In this document: positions 33,651 to 42,327 of the stretch, one piece after another
Layout of the letters: every line of letters starts with the position of its first letter
How positions within the stretch are numbered: the first letter of the stretch is position 1
Notes under the pieces: model-generated
What the model was told of the DNA's origin: nothing
Databases searched by the model: none
What the model saw: the letters and a program-made list of their open reading frames with translations, nothing else
Position numbers and translations under genes: made by a program
From: Halobacillus salinarum
Lineage (GTDB): Bacteria > Bacillota > Bacilli > Bacillales > Halobacillaceae
Reading direction: 5' to 3'
NCBI RefSeq assembly: GCF_022919095.1
Contig: NZ_CP095073.1
Coordinates: 1,612,001 to 1,676,000 of the forward strand
DNA: 64,000 nucleotides

Positions 33651-34232
33651 ATGACAAAAAGCACGGACACCAGTCCTGATAAAGCGTTGTCCCAAGAGCA
33701 GAGGGAAGAACTGATCAGTTTATTGCAAACGAGATTTGAGAAAAATATGCATCGGCATAAAGGTGTGGAGTGGTCTCACGTTCATACAAAGCTGAATGAC
33801 CATCCTGACAAACTATGGTCGCTCCATGAGATGGAACGAACGGCAGGAGAACCAGACGTGATTGATTACGATCCACATAAGGATGAATACATCTTCTGTG
33901 ACTGCTCACAGCAGAGCCCTAAAGGGCGCAGGAGTGTGTGTTATGACCGCGAAGCGCTGGAGTCAAGAAAGAAACATAAACCTGATAATAATGCCGTTGA
34001 TATGGCAGAAGCCATGGGGATAAAATTATTAACGGAGGAAGAATACAAGACACTCCAGAAACAAGAAGAATTCGACACGAAAACGTCGAGCTGGGTCGCA
34101 ACCCCTTCTGATATTAGAAAACTCGGCGGGGCACTTTTTTGCGATTATCGCTTCGGTCACGCGTTTGTGTATCACAATGGAGCAGAATCCTATTATGCTG
34201 CCAGAGGTTTTCGAGGCTTGCTAAGGGTTTAA
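33651..34232 (+). CDS. DUF4256-family protein
   Basis: The 193-residue soluble protein matches the DUF4256 pattern: LLQTRFEKNMHRHKGVEW near the N-terminus, LWSLHEMERTAGEPDVI, EYIFCDCSQQSPKGRRS and YDREALESRKK, then TSSWVATPSDIRKLGG and FCDYRFGHAFVYHNGAESYY at the end. Function is unknown. AGAGGAGGAACGAAT precedes the ATG. It appears monocistronic; 33450-33650 upstream shows no clear gene. Confidence 0.85.
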   Translation: MTKSTDTSPDKALSQEQREELISLLQTRFEKNMHRHKGVEWSHVHTKLNDHPDKLWSLHEMERTAGEPDVIDYDPHKDEYIFCDCSQQSPKGRRSVCYDREALESRKKHKPDNNAVDMAEAMGIKLLTEEEYKTLQKQEEFDTKTSSWVATPSDIRKLGGALFCDYRFGHAFVYHNGAESYYAARGFRGLLRV

Positions 34233-34298
34233 AAAGTCTGCCTGTTTTCTTCCAATTTAAGACTCTTAAAAGTGTGAAGAGAATACAAACTGTCCCTC

Positions 34299-34991
34299 TC
34301 ACTTTACTAACAATTCTTGAATACCTTCACTGATTCTTTCAATTCCGAGTGGAATATGTCTATCCTTAACTTGGGATACGCTCAGGCGGATGCGGTTTTC
34401 CTTTCGATATTTTGAAAGATACATGGAGGCTGTCTCCTGTACACGTACATTTTTATTGACAAGATAATCCGCCAGCTGTTTCCCTGTTAATTGTTCAGGC
34501 AGCTCGATTGTTGAATAAAAACCAGATTCTCCTCCTGAAAATCCAGCCTCTTTAGGGAGGTGTTCAATATATGCCTTTTTCAGGAGACTTCCTTTCCTCT
34601 TATACTGGCGTCTCAGTTTCTGAATGTGAGCGTTGTACATCCCGCTCTACAGATAGATTTCTAAAGCACCCTGAGTGACTACTGGGGTGTGGACATCCGC
34701 TGCAAACTTCGCTTTGGCAAAGTCATCCAGCAATGCTTCAGGTAAAACGGCCATTCCAAGCCTTAGTCCAGGCAGGAGAACCTTAGAAAAACTTTTAGTA
34801 TAGATGACTCTTCCGGACGGATCATAGGCAAACATAGGATCGGCCTTTCTTTTTGTGTCCAGATCCCCCATATAATCATCCTCTATAATATAAACATCGT
34901 ATTTCCGGGCAAGTTCTACGATTTTTTTCCTCTCGTGATTTGAATAACTATAGCCTGTAGGGTGTTGAAATCGTGATACTGTGTAGAACAA
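34299..34991 (-). pseudogene. Decayed MocR/PdxR-type regulator (aminotransferase domain remnant)
   Basis: Two pieces in one frame, separated only by a TAG (34647-34649) inside ALEIYL*SGMYNAHIQK, make up the C-terminal half of a MocR regulator: FYTVSRFQHPTGYSYS, IIEDDYMGD, YTKSFSKVLLPGLRLG (PLP Lys), then the small domain. The stop most simply arose from a Glu codon. The N-terminal GntR helix-turn-helix and first part of the aminotransferase domain are missing; the frame meets a TAA about 40 bp upstream of 34991. So the gene is both truncated and interrupted and cannot act as a regulator. Confidence 0.85.
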
Positions 34992-35217
34992 TCGGTGCTT
35001 GCTCGTATGTTTCTTAGTATTCTTTTACAATTCTATTCATAATAGTAGTACAAAAAACTGTCGAATGCTTAAGAAAGTAAATCTACAGGCGTATTATAAA
35101 ATACACCTCGGTGCTGTTGTGTGAAATGAATGGTTTTTGTAAATTGAAGTTGTTCCCATATTTACCCTTATGTCTTTAATTAAAGAGCATACACCTTACT
35201 AGAGTGGAGGAGAGCAC

Positions 35218-35820
35218 ATGACAGGAATTGACTCTGAGTTACAGGAAGAAAAGCCGTCTTTACGAAGGTCGCGACGGTCTTTAATGTGGGCTGCCTATGC
35301 TGTATTTATTTGGTCCCTTGCTTATATGATCCCTCACCTTTACTGGTCTCTTGGCGGAACAATAGGTTTATCAATGGTCGTCTCCTCTGCTGCAAACCTT
35401 CCTGAATGGCAGTTGATAAACGGGATAGCTTCTGTCCTTCTCACTGCAGCAGGGTGCCTGGGGCTTGCTCTTCTTTACCTTAAAAAAAGAAAAGTACAAA
35501 ATTGGCTGCTGCTTATTATCATTTTGGGAGGGTGTTCATTATCAATTTCCCATGGAATGTACGGAATGATCAACAGAATCCTTCAATGGGCCGGGCTGAT
35601 CGAGCTGGAAGGCGGGTCTTTTACCTTTAGTGAACATGCTTATGTACTGTGGGATCTGTTTGTATTTGAACCATGGTTTACAATTGAAGGAATCTTGTTT
35701 GGCCGGCTTGGCTGGTCTTACCTTTCGGGCCCCCAGCCTCGGCGACTCTGGCTGATCTTTTGTTTTTTAGGAGTTCTCGTTGGTTTGATCACAGGACTGC
35801 TGGGTGTACGTTTCGCATAA
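35218..35820 (+). CDS. DUF3995-family membrane protein
   Basis: The 200-residue protein has a charged N-terminus and about five hydrophobic segments; YMIPHLYWSLGGTIGLS in the first membrane region is the DUF3995 hallmark. Function unknown. GTGGAGGAGAGCAC precedes the ATG. It is followed by a clear terminator and lies downstream of the MocR remnant, with no evident partner. Confidence 0.8.
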   Translation: MTGIDSELQEEKPSLRRSRRSLMWAAYAVFIWSLAYMIPHLYWSLGGTIGLSMVVSSAANLPEWQLINGIASVLLTAAGCLGLALLYLKKRKVQNWLLLIIILGGCSLSISHGMYGMINRILQWAGLIELEGGSFTFSEHAYVLWDLFVFEPWFTIEGILFGRLGWSYLSGPQPRRLWLIFCFLGVLVGLITGLLGVRFA

Positions 35821-35863
35821 CTTGGACTCGAAAAAGTTAAGGAGACGGAGAGTAGATAGGTGA

Positions 35864-35897
35864 GAGCTATAGATCCTTGTGATCGATAGCTTTTTTT
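35864..35897 (+). terminator. Terminator after the DUF3995 gene
   Basis: AGCTATAGATC pairs with GATCGATAGCT (one mismatched pair) around CTTGT, followed by seven T. Confidence 0.85.
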
Positions 35898-36002
35898 ACC
35901 ACAAGTGGCACAAGGAAGGGAGAAGAATTCCTTTAACGGAAAACTTTCGTTTACCTGATTTATTTAAGGGTCATGCAGGAGGCACTTAATAATGTAGACT
36001 GA

Positions 36003-36033
36003 ACACCTCAGGCTTTATTAAAACCTGAGGTGT
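36003..36033. terminator. Inverted repeat downstream of the symporter gene
   Basis: ACACCTCAGG (36003-36012) and CCTGAGGTGT (36024-36033) are perfectly complementary. The position is just 3' of the minus-strand symporter gene, but no T run follows on that strand, so it may be a weak terminator or a transcript-end stabiliser. Confidence 0.5.
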
Positions 36034-36039
36034 CAATTA

Positions 36040-37698
36040 TTATTTCACATCTCTCAGCCATACTTCCCCGTTTTTGTATTGAATCTGTTCAGGATAGCGT
36101 AAGTCTGTAACTTCGTCTTGAATTTTCTGCGAAGGAGGGGGAGTCAGTAAAGAAACCACTACATTAGTCAATATGGCAGCTGTGGCACCAAATACTCCTG
36201 CACCAGTATCTATAATTCCGAGGATCGTAAATCCGCCGTACTTGGCAGCAAAAATATAAGCAAGCGTTACGCCTAAACCTACAAGCATCCCGGCTACCAC
36301 TCCGGCACCATTTGATCGTTTCCACCATACTCCAAGAAGCAGGGCGGGGAAAAAGGTACCAGAGGCTAAAGCGAATGCCCAGGCAACAATCTGCGTGATC
36401 GCGCCAGGAGGATTAAGTGCAACTAAGCCTGCTATGACTGTAGCTAATACAATCGTAATTCTACCTACAGCCAGACGTTTCTGCTCTGTTGCCTTCGGGT
36501 TAATGGAGCGGTAATAAATATCATGAGATAAGGCTGCAGAAATGGCAATCATTAACCCGCCGGCTGTTGATAAGGCAGCAGCCATAGCCCCTGCAGCCAT
36601 AAGTCCAATGACAAAGACACCGAGGTTTGCTATTTCTGGAGTCGCCATGACAACAATGTCATTACTGATAACCAGTTCTGTCCATTGAAGAATTCCGTCC
36701 CCATTCCCATCAGCAAGAGACAGCCGCCCTGTATCTACCCAGGCTTGGGTCCATGCAGGAAGATTGTCCAGTGAAGAGCCGGCTACTTCAGTCATTAAAA
36801 TAAAACGTGAAAAAGCCGCATAAGCAGGGGCTGATAAATACAATAACCCAATGAATAAAAGAGCCCACGCTCCGCTCCACCGAGCTGCTTTCATCGTTTT
36901 TACTGTGTAGAAACGAACAATAACGTGAGGAAGACCGGCTGTTCCCGCCATTAATGTAAACATTAACGCGATAAATTGCCATTTGCTTCCTTCAGTAAAA
37001 GGTACGACGTATTCGGAAATTCCTAATTCCTGATCGATCTCTTTCATTTCCGAAATGACTTCGCCATAAGATAACCAAGGAAGAGGATTTTGAGTAAGCT
37101 GCATTGCCATAAAGATGACTGGTATTAAATAGGCAATGATCAGGACGAGATACTGAGCTACCTGTGTCCAGGTAATTCCTTTCATTCCTCCTAAAGCAGA
37201 GTAAAAGGCTATTAAAACAACTCCGATTAAGGTCCCGATGACTGTATTGACTTCAAGAAGCCGGCCAATAACTACTCCTGAACCTGAAAGCTGGCCAATC
37301 GAATAAGTGAAGCTGATAATAATCGTTGCTACAGCAGCAATTAAACGAGCGAAATCACTGTTGTAGCGGTCCCCGATAAATTCAGGAACTGTATAACGTC
37401 CATATTTTCTTAATTGAGGGGCAAGTAAGAAGGTTAATAATAAGTACCCGCCTGTCCAACCCATGATATAGGCAAGGCCATCATACCCGAGAATCATTAC
37501 GGTTCCAGCCAATCCGATGAAGGAAGCGGCACTCATCCAGTCAGCCCCAATAGCCATGCCATTGAACACCGGCGGCACTCCGCGGCTGGCCACATAAAAA
37601 TCTGATGTTGCCCTTGCTTTGTTATAGACAGCAATGCCTATGTACAAGGCGAATGTTGCCACGATTAACACGAGAGAAACAATAAACTGGGCGTCCAT
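36040..37698 (-). CDS. Sodium:solute symporter (acetate/organic-acid ActP-like)
   Basis: The 552-residue protein is an SSS-family symporter with about 13 hydrophobic segments: DFYVASRGVPPVFNGMAIGADWMSAASFIG near the N-terminus (spread over residues 32-62), SYSIGQLSGSGVVIGRLL, FTLMAGTAGLPHVIVRFYT and MAAALSTAGGLMIAISAALSHD in the Na+-binding regions. The pairing with a DUF4212 small subunit is typical of acetate or monocarboxylate symporters of this subtype. An inserted loop (about residues 300-345) contains DGNGDGILQWTE, a Ca2+-binding-like EF-loop. AGGAGGAG precedes the ATG. It is last in a three-gene minus-strand unit. Confidence 0.88.
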   Translation of the reverse strand: MDAQFIVSLVLIVATFALYIGIAVYNKARATSDFYVASRGVPPVFNGMAIGADWMSAASFIGLAGTVMILGYDGLAYIMGWTGGYLLLTFLLAPQLRKYGRYTVPEFIGDRYNSDFARLIAAVATIIISFTYSIGQLSGSGVVIGRLLEVNTVIGTLIGVVLIAFYSALGGMKGITWTQVAQYLVLIIAYLIPVIFMAMQLTQNPLPWLSYGEVISEMKEIDQELGISEYVVPFTEGSKWQFIALMFTLMAGTAGLPHVIVRFYTVKTMKAARWSGAWALLFIGLLYLSAPAYAAFSRFILMTEVAGSSLDNLPAWTQAWVDTGRLSLADGNGDGILQWTELVISNDIVVMATPEIANLGVFVIGLMAAGAMAAALSTAGGLMIAISAALSHDIYYRSINPKATEQKRLAVGRITIVLATVIAGLVALNPPGAITQIVAWAFALASGTFFPALLLGVWWKRSNGAGVVAGMLVGLGVTLAYIFAAKYGGFTILGIIDTGAGVFGATAAILTNVVVSLLTPPPSQKIQDEVTDLRYPEQIQYKNGEVWLRDVK

Positions 37699-37713
37699 AC
37701 ATCTCCTCCTATC

Positions 37714-38010
37714 TTACTGATTTACAGCTTGATCTTTTTCATTCATTTGCTCAGGAGTAATTCCAAAGCGCTTATCGATCATATCGCTGACTTTTGCATT
37801 TACAAATAAAAGTATTATAAAGGTGAGAATGGCTCCTTGTGAGCCCATATAATAATGGAAAGGGATGCCCATTATGCTAAAGGATGAAAGGGCACGTGCG
37901 AAGAAAACGACAACAAACGAAACGAGAAATCCAATGGATAAATAGACGCAGATAAGTGTTGTACGGATACGGTAATAGGCATTTGCTTTGTCAGGATCGA
38001 TTTTTCTCAA
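37714..38010 (-). CDS. DUF4212 sodium/substrate symporter small subunit
   Basis: A 98-residue protein with two hydrophobic segments (about residues 20-40 and 55-75) and the IPFHYYMGSQGAILTFIILLF motif (split over two lines of the helix) characteristic of DUF4212 small subunits. The start is TTG with AAAGGAGGTGA upstream. It lies 15 bp before the large symporter gene and presumably forms one transporter with it. Confidence 0.85.
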   Translation of the reverse strand: MRKIDPDKANAYYRIRTTLICVYLSIGFLVSFVVVFFARALSSFSIMGIPFHYYMGSQGAILTFIILLFVNAKVSDMIDKRFGITPEQMNEKDQAVNQ

Positions 38011-38041
38011 AGTTTCACCTCCTTTCGGAAGGAATAAAAAT

Positions 38042-38227
38042 CTAACCTCTCAAATCAAAAATGAATTGGATCGTTTCCCAAAAGGGCATAGGCACCATGG
38101 CAATTTTTACAATGGCAGCCACAAAGATGATTGCAATTGGAAGGATAAAATACAGAGGACGTTTTTTCTTTAACGCGAAATACACGGAAAATATAGTGAT
38201 GAGGGCAAGGATGAAGGGAATGAACAT
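38042..38227 (-). CDS. Small two-helix membrane protein preceding the symporter genes
   Basis: A 61-residue protein with two hydrophobic helices (about residues 2-20 and 26-45) separated by KKKRP. ATG 38227 has AGGAGGAAA immediately upstream at good spacing; the longer frame to 38266 has no such site. It is 31 bp from the DUF4212 gene in the same direction, so it is probably the first gene of the symporter operon. No family is recognised. Confidence 0.65.
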   Translation of the reverse strand: MFIPFILALITIFSVYFALKKKRPLYFILPIAIIFVAAIVKIAMVPMPFWETIQFIFDLRG

Positions 38228-38477
38228 AGATTTCCTCCTTTCAGAGAGTGTTGTAAGCGTTATCAAAACTACTCATTTTTAAAATAGTTCGAATTAAATA
38301 AATATTCAGTGTTATTATTCTAAAATTGTTGGTTCATGTCAACAGCTAACTCAATTTATTTTCATAATAGTTTAATCGATATTTAAAAATAAGCTGAGAT
38401 CTTGCATAGAATCCAAGGGGAAACTTGTATAGACCGCGAGCTAAAAGAATAGCCTTTTGTAAAAGGGGGTGGTTATA

Positions 38478-39392
38478 GTGGCATATATGTTTGATATAGA
38501 TCGGTTTGTAGACGAGAATGTTTTGAGTGTCAGTGTGAAAAATAAAGGCCTGAATTATGGATTAGGCTGCATCGATGGGATTCGTGCGTTTTGGAATGAA
38601 CGGAAGAAGCAGCTGTATATTTTTCGGTTGGAAGATCATTTAAAGAGATTTCATAACTCCGGAAAAAGCTTATTCATTCCCATTCCTTATACTGTCTCCC
38701 AGCTATCTTCCATTACGAAGCAGTTACTGGAAATAAATAAAGTCTCTCAAGATGTTTATATACGACCTATTTGTTTTAAAGGGGCCGATACTTTACGCCC
38801 TGATTTGAATGACCCGCCGAATCATTTGGCCATTTACACAGTCTTTTCTGAATACCAGCCTAAGCCCTATTTAAAAGTATGTATTTCTTCTTGGACGAGG
38901 ATAGGGAGTAATATGATTCCACCGCAGGCAAAACCTACCGCAGGATACCTTAATTCCGGATTGGCGATTAATGAAGCAGTTAGAAATGGCTGCGATGAGG
39001 CCCTCTTTCTTACGATGGAAGGAAATGTCTGTGAAGGAGCAACTGAAAATTTGTTTATCGTGAGGGACAATAAGCTGATCACCCCTCCTGAATCGGATGA
39101 TATTTTACCTGGGATTACCCGGGATACGGTTTTTATGATTGGAATAAACGAGCTTAAATTGCCAGTGATAAAACAGACGATTACAAGGGTAGAGCTCTAT
39201 GAAGCAGATGAAGTTTTTTTAACGGGCACAGCTGTAGGAATAAAACCAGTCATAGAAGTAGATCGGAGAGTTATAGGCACGGGGCAGGTGGGTCCTGTTA
39301 CAACAAAGATTCAACAGCTCTATAATCAAATTGTTCGTGGAGAGCTCGCTTCATACAAAAACTATTGCACGCCTTGCTATAGTATTCTATAG
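38478..39392 (+). CDS. Class IV aminotransferase (branched-chain aminotransferase/ADC lyase-like)
   Basis: The 304-residue fold-type IV PLP enzyme has NYGLGCIDGIRAFW near the N-terminus, RLEDHLKRFHNS, the Lys region QAKPTAGYLNSGLAINEA, EGNVCEGATENLFI and FLTGTAVGIKPV. The closest overall pattern is branched-chain aminotransferase (IlvE), though the Lys segment departs from the usual sequence. GTG 38478 is preferred (GGGGGTGG just upstream); GTG 38469 overlaps that site and ATG 38487 is further. It is monocistronic, closed by a long perfect hairpin. Confidence 0.8.
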   Translation: MAYMFDIDRFVDENVLSVSVKNKGLNYGLGCIDGIRAFWNERKKQLYIFRLEDHLKRFHNSGKSLFIPIPYTVSQLSSITKQLLEINKVSQDVYIRPICFKGADTLRPDLNDPPNHLAIYTVFSEYQPKPYLKVCISSWTRIGSNMIPPQAKPTAGYLNSGLAINEAVRNGCDEALFLTMEGNVCEGATENLFIVRDNKLITPPESDDILPGITRDTVFMIGINELKLPVIKQTITRVELYEADEVFLTGTAVGIKPVIEVDRRVIGTGQVGPVTTKIQQLYNQIVRGELASYKNYCTPCYSIL

Positions 39393-39447
39393 GAAGAATA
39401 AGTGAGTCTAATAAAGAAGGAATTCTCTTAGATGAATTCCATCTACG

Positions 39448-39485
39448 AGGTACTACGTTTTTCAAAAACGTAGTACCTTTAATAA
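39448..39485 (+). terminator. Long perfect hairpin after the class IV aminotransferase
   Basis: AGGTACTACGTTTTT (39448-39462) and AAAAACGTAGTACCT (39464-39478) are exact inverted repeats, followed by TTAATAA. Strong stem, modest T tract. Confidence 0.75.
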
Positions 39486-39651
39486 TGGGTCTTTGTACAA
39501 AAATGGGATCTCTTTTTATGAAGTGAAAAGATTTATTTCAGTATACACCGGCCTGTATTTACAAATGAACGGGAGGAAAACTATAGGTCGTTGCGGTATG
39601 ATCGGTGTAATTCATCATTTACAAGTTTAATTCTTCAAATGGAGGGGTGTA

Positions 39652-40170
39652 ATGAAAATTAGATTAACTGAGTACACAGAAAAGTGGAGGGAAATGTACG
39701 AGGAGGAAGTACAACGATTAACTTCTATATTCGGGGAGGAGATTATTTCATTTGAGCATTTTGGCAGCACATCCATCCCAGGTATGAAAGCAAAACCAGT
39801 CATTGATATGATGTGTATCGTAAGAACTATAGAAAAAATAGATGCATATAACGAAAAAATGAAATCGTTGAATTACGATGTTGCCGGTGAATGGGGCATT
39901 AACGGCAGAAGGCTCTTCCGAAAAGGCGGAGAAGAAAGAACGCACCACATTCATTGCTATCAAATGGATAATCCCCACATTAATCGACATTTACTATTCC
40001 GTGATTATTTACTTGCACATCCAGCTGAAGCTCAAGAATACAGTAATTTCAAACAACAATTAGCGGACAAATATGATTCCACCAGCGACTACAGTCCTGC
40101 GAAAAAAACTTTTGTTTCCGAACTGGAGAAAAGAGCCATGCATTGGGCTGAAAATACGTATAAACTTTAA
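39652..40170 (+). CDS. GrpB-family nucleotidyltransferase-like protein
   Basis: The 172-residue protein has the GrpB pattern: YTEKWREMYEEEVQRL, FEHFGSTSIPGMKAKPVIDMM (nucleotidyltransferase-fold GS motif with acidic residues), THHIHCYQ, and HLLFRDYLLAHPAEAQEY. Members are UPF0157 proteins of uncertain role. TGGAGGGGTGTA precedes the ATG. It is a single gene. Confidence 0.88.
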   Translation: MKIRLTEYTEKWREMYEEEVQRLTSIFGEEIISFEHFGSTSIPGMKAKPVIDMMCIVRTIEKIDAYNEKMKSLNYDVAGEWGINGRRLFRKGGEERTHHIHCYQMDNPHINRHLLFRDYLLAHPAEAQEYSNFKQQLADKYDSTSDYSPAKKTFVSELEKRAMHWAENTYKL

Positions 40171-40269
40171 CTGAATTCATTTATTTCCTCTGTACCCTTC
40201 ATTAAAGTTTTATGATAAAGTTGTGATGTCTGAAAATTATAAAATTTTTAGAAGAGGAGGTTGATTCGT

Positions 40270-40326
40270 ATGATAATCAATAAATATACTCGCATGAATA
40301 TGACTAAGGGGAAAGCGTCTACGTAG
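40270..40326 (+). CDS. Possible 18-residue leader peptide
   Basis: GAGGAGG (40254-40260) lies nine bases before an ATG opening an 18-codon frame (MIINKYTRMNMTKGKAST) that stops 41 bases before the hydrolase start. Its last codons overlap one arm of the hairpin described next. The short length, strong site and position suggest a regulatory leader rather than a functional protein. Confidence 0.45.
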   Translation: MIINKYTRMNMTKGKAST

Positions 40327-40360
40327 ACAAATCAGCGTTTCCCCAAACTGGAAAGGGGAA
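40308..40360 (+). promoter_or_regulatory. Alternative hairpins at the hydrolase ribosome binding site
   Basis: TTTCCCC (40338-40344) can pair either with GGGGAAA (40308-40314, inside the leader ORF) or, as TTCCCC, with GGGGAA (40355-40360), which contains the AAAGGGG ribosome binding site of the hydrolase. A palindrome TCTACGTAGA lies in the loop of the first. This is the layout of translation attenuation, predicted by eye only. Confidence 0.45.
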
Positions 40361-40367
40361 CATTTCG

Positions 40368-40931
40368 TTGAAACAAGGATTATTAATTATCGACGTCCAA
40401 AATGAATTAATTGATGGGGATCAAGTAGAGAGCGCGGTTTTTCACAAAGAGGAGCTTTTGAACAATATTAATGGGGTGATTGCAAAAGCAGGGGAAGCAC
40501 TAGTTCCAATTATCTTTGTAAGAGATCTAGACGTTGCGGAAGGTCAGGGAAGAGGATTTGAAATCCACGACGAAATTAAATTGCCTCCTGAGTCAGAGGT
40601 TTTTGATAAGACAGCAACGAATTCTTTTCATGGAACGGGGCTTTTGGAGCATCTGCAATCTCAGCACATTCAACACCTTGTAATCATGGGATGTGCTACT
40701 CAGCATTGTATTGATAGTGCAGTCAGAACAGCAACAATTAATGGTTTTGATGTTACGCTAGTTGCAGATGGTCATTCAACGACGGATAGTGCTGATTTAA
40801 GTGCAGAACAGATCATAAAGCATCATAACCAAACGCTTAACGGTCACTACAATGTCGAACATTTTGCCATAGTCAGAAATGCAGAAGAAGACTTATTTCA
40901 CCCCTGTCACGATGAATATAGGCAGCATTGA
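40368..40931 (+). CDS. Cysteine hydrolase of the isochorismatase family
   Basis: The 187-residue protein has an intact triad: Asp in LLIIDVQNELID, Lys in VFDKTATNSF and Cys in HLVIMGCATQHCIDSAVRTA. Family members hydrolyse nicotinamide, N-carbamoyl compounds or related amides; the substrate is not evident. Start is TTG 40368, with AAAGGGGAA (40352-40360) eight bases upstream. A possible leader peptide and alternative hairpins precede it. It differs from the paralog at 32161, which lacks the Cys. Confidence 0.87.
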   Translation: MKQGLLIIDVQNELIDGDQVESAVFHKEELLNNINGVIAKAGEALVPIIFVRDLDVAEGQGRGFEIHDEIKLPPESEVFDKTATNSFHGTGLLEHLQSQHIQHLVIMGCATQHCIDSAVRTATINGFDVTLVADGHSTTDSADLSAEQIIKHHNQTLNGHYNVEHFAIVRNAEEDLFHPCHDEYRQH

Positions 40932-40976
40932 GAGTTCAATATATGCCCCTATTGAGCTGTAAAATGGAGAGAATGT

Positions 40977-41018
40977 CCCTAATTCCTTGTTTGTTAATAA
41001 GGAATTGGGGATTTTTCT
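40977..41018 (+). terminator. Terminator after the cysteine hydrolase
   Basis: CCCTAATTCCTT pairs with AAGGAATTGGGG (one mismatch) around a ten-base loop, followed by ATTTTTCT. Confidence 0.8.
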
Positions 41019-41068
41019 AAGTATGAAGAAACCACTGACAGATGTGATGAATTTCAAGATTTCCTGCT

Positions 41069-42115
41069 ATGCCGTATCGTTTAATAGATCAAGGATTACT
41101 TGATGAACAGGTTTACTATTTAAGTAGAAAGGAAGATAGAAGAATGTTGCTGTCAGATGAAATCTACGGTGATTTTAGAGTAGAAAAAGTAGTGGAGGAA
41201 TTAATCAATAGTTTTCCCGTTCAACGATTAAAGGGAATCCATCAGGGAGGAGCCGGTTATTTAGTGAACCCTGATTGGAATGTTACTCGGTATGAGCATT
41301 CCATTGGTGTTATGCTCTTAATAAGAATACTCGGAGGATCAATAAAGGAACAGATTGCCGGATTGCTTCATGATGTTTCTCATACGGCTTTTTCCCATGT
41401 TGTGGATTTTGTTTTTGGCAATCAACACGAGAATTACCATGAACAAATTTATCATTCTGTAGTTGGTGATTCTGAAATCCCGGAAATATTGGGGAAATTC
41501 AGTTACAACTGTGAAGAGCTGCTGTTTGATGACTCAAAGTGGACATTGCTGGAGCAGCCTGCGCCTGAATTATGCGCAGACAGGGTGGATTATACTTTGA
41601 GGGATATGTACAGATACGGGCACATTTCAAAACAGGAAGTCCAAGCTTTTTTAAACGATTTACAGGCAGTAAATGGGGAGATGTATCTCAGGAGTATCAA
41701 CGCTGCCGAATGGTTTGTTCAAACTTATTATAAGGAAGTTATCGATTTTTTTATGGATCCTCTCAATATATTTAGTAACGATCGACTGGCCAAGACATTA
41801 AAGCTTGCTTTAGATAAACAAATGATCGACATTCATGATTTCTTAAACGAAGATGATGCTTTAATTAATAAAATAAAGACGATGGAAGATGAGGAACTCA
41901 ATGAAATCTTAGATCTTATTCACCCTTATGTAAACGTACAGGAAGATGAAGTGAATTACGATTTACACCGTAAAAGCAAAGTCCGATTAATCGACCCTTC
42001 CATCATTAATGGACAAGGTATACAGAGGGCATCGGTTCTCTCTGAAAGAGTAAAGAAAATGAATAATGCGGCATATGAGAAGTCGATTAAAGGAACGTAC
42101 GTAAGAATTTGTTAG
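41069..42115 (+). CDS. HD-domain phosphohydrolase
   Basis: The 348-residue protein has the metal-binding HD signature in order: His in VTRYEHSIGV, His-Asp in AGLLHDVSHTAFSHV, and Asp in ELCADRVDYTL. The layout resembles SAMHD1/dGTPase-like HD proteins (COG1078-type) acting on nucleotides, but substrate is unknown. No good ribosome binding site is seen before ATG 41069, so the start is uncertain. It appears monocistronic. Confidence 0.85.
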   Translation: MPYRLIDQGLLDEQVYYLSRKEDRRMLLSDEIYGDFRVEKVVEELINSFPVQRLKGIHQGGAGYLVNPDWNVTRYEHSIGVMLLIRILGGSIKEQIAGLLHDVSHTAFSHVVDFVFGNQHENYHEQIYHSVVGDSEIPEILGKFSYNCEELLFDDSKWTLLEQPAPELCADRVDYTLRDMYRYGHISKQEVQAFLNDLQAVNGEMYLRSINAAEWFVQTYYKEVIDFFMDPLNIFSNDRLAKTLKLALDKQMIDIHDFLNEDDALINKIKTMEDEELNEILDLIHPYVNVQEDEVNYDLHRKSKVRLIDPSIINGQGIQRASVLSERVKKMNNAAYEKSIKGTYVRIC

Positions 42116-42327
42116 TCATGCACCATTTCCGTTCGTAATTTTCCGTGATTTCAATAAAGGATATAGAGTGAAGAGTAGAGCATCAAATAGCATAACTGGC
42201 CGCTTAGTAAGATCATTGAGTGTAAAAGGCTTATTTGAAATCATATACATACGCTCTTAAGATCATTTATTGATAGACGAAGGATCTTTTTCTTTAGGTG
42301 AGAGTGAAGTAGTAAAGGAGGGATTTT

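Noticed and set aside
42259-42288. Terminator AAGATC...GATCTT before the EamA gene
   Set aside because: Six-base stem with an 18-base loop is too weak to call.
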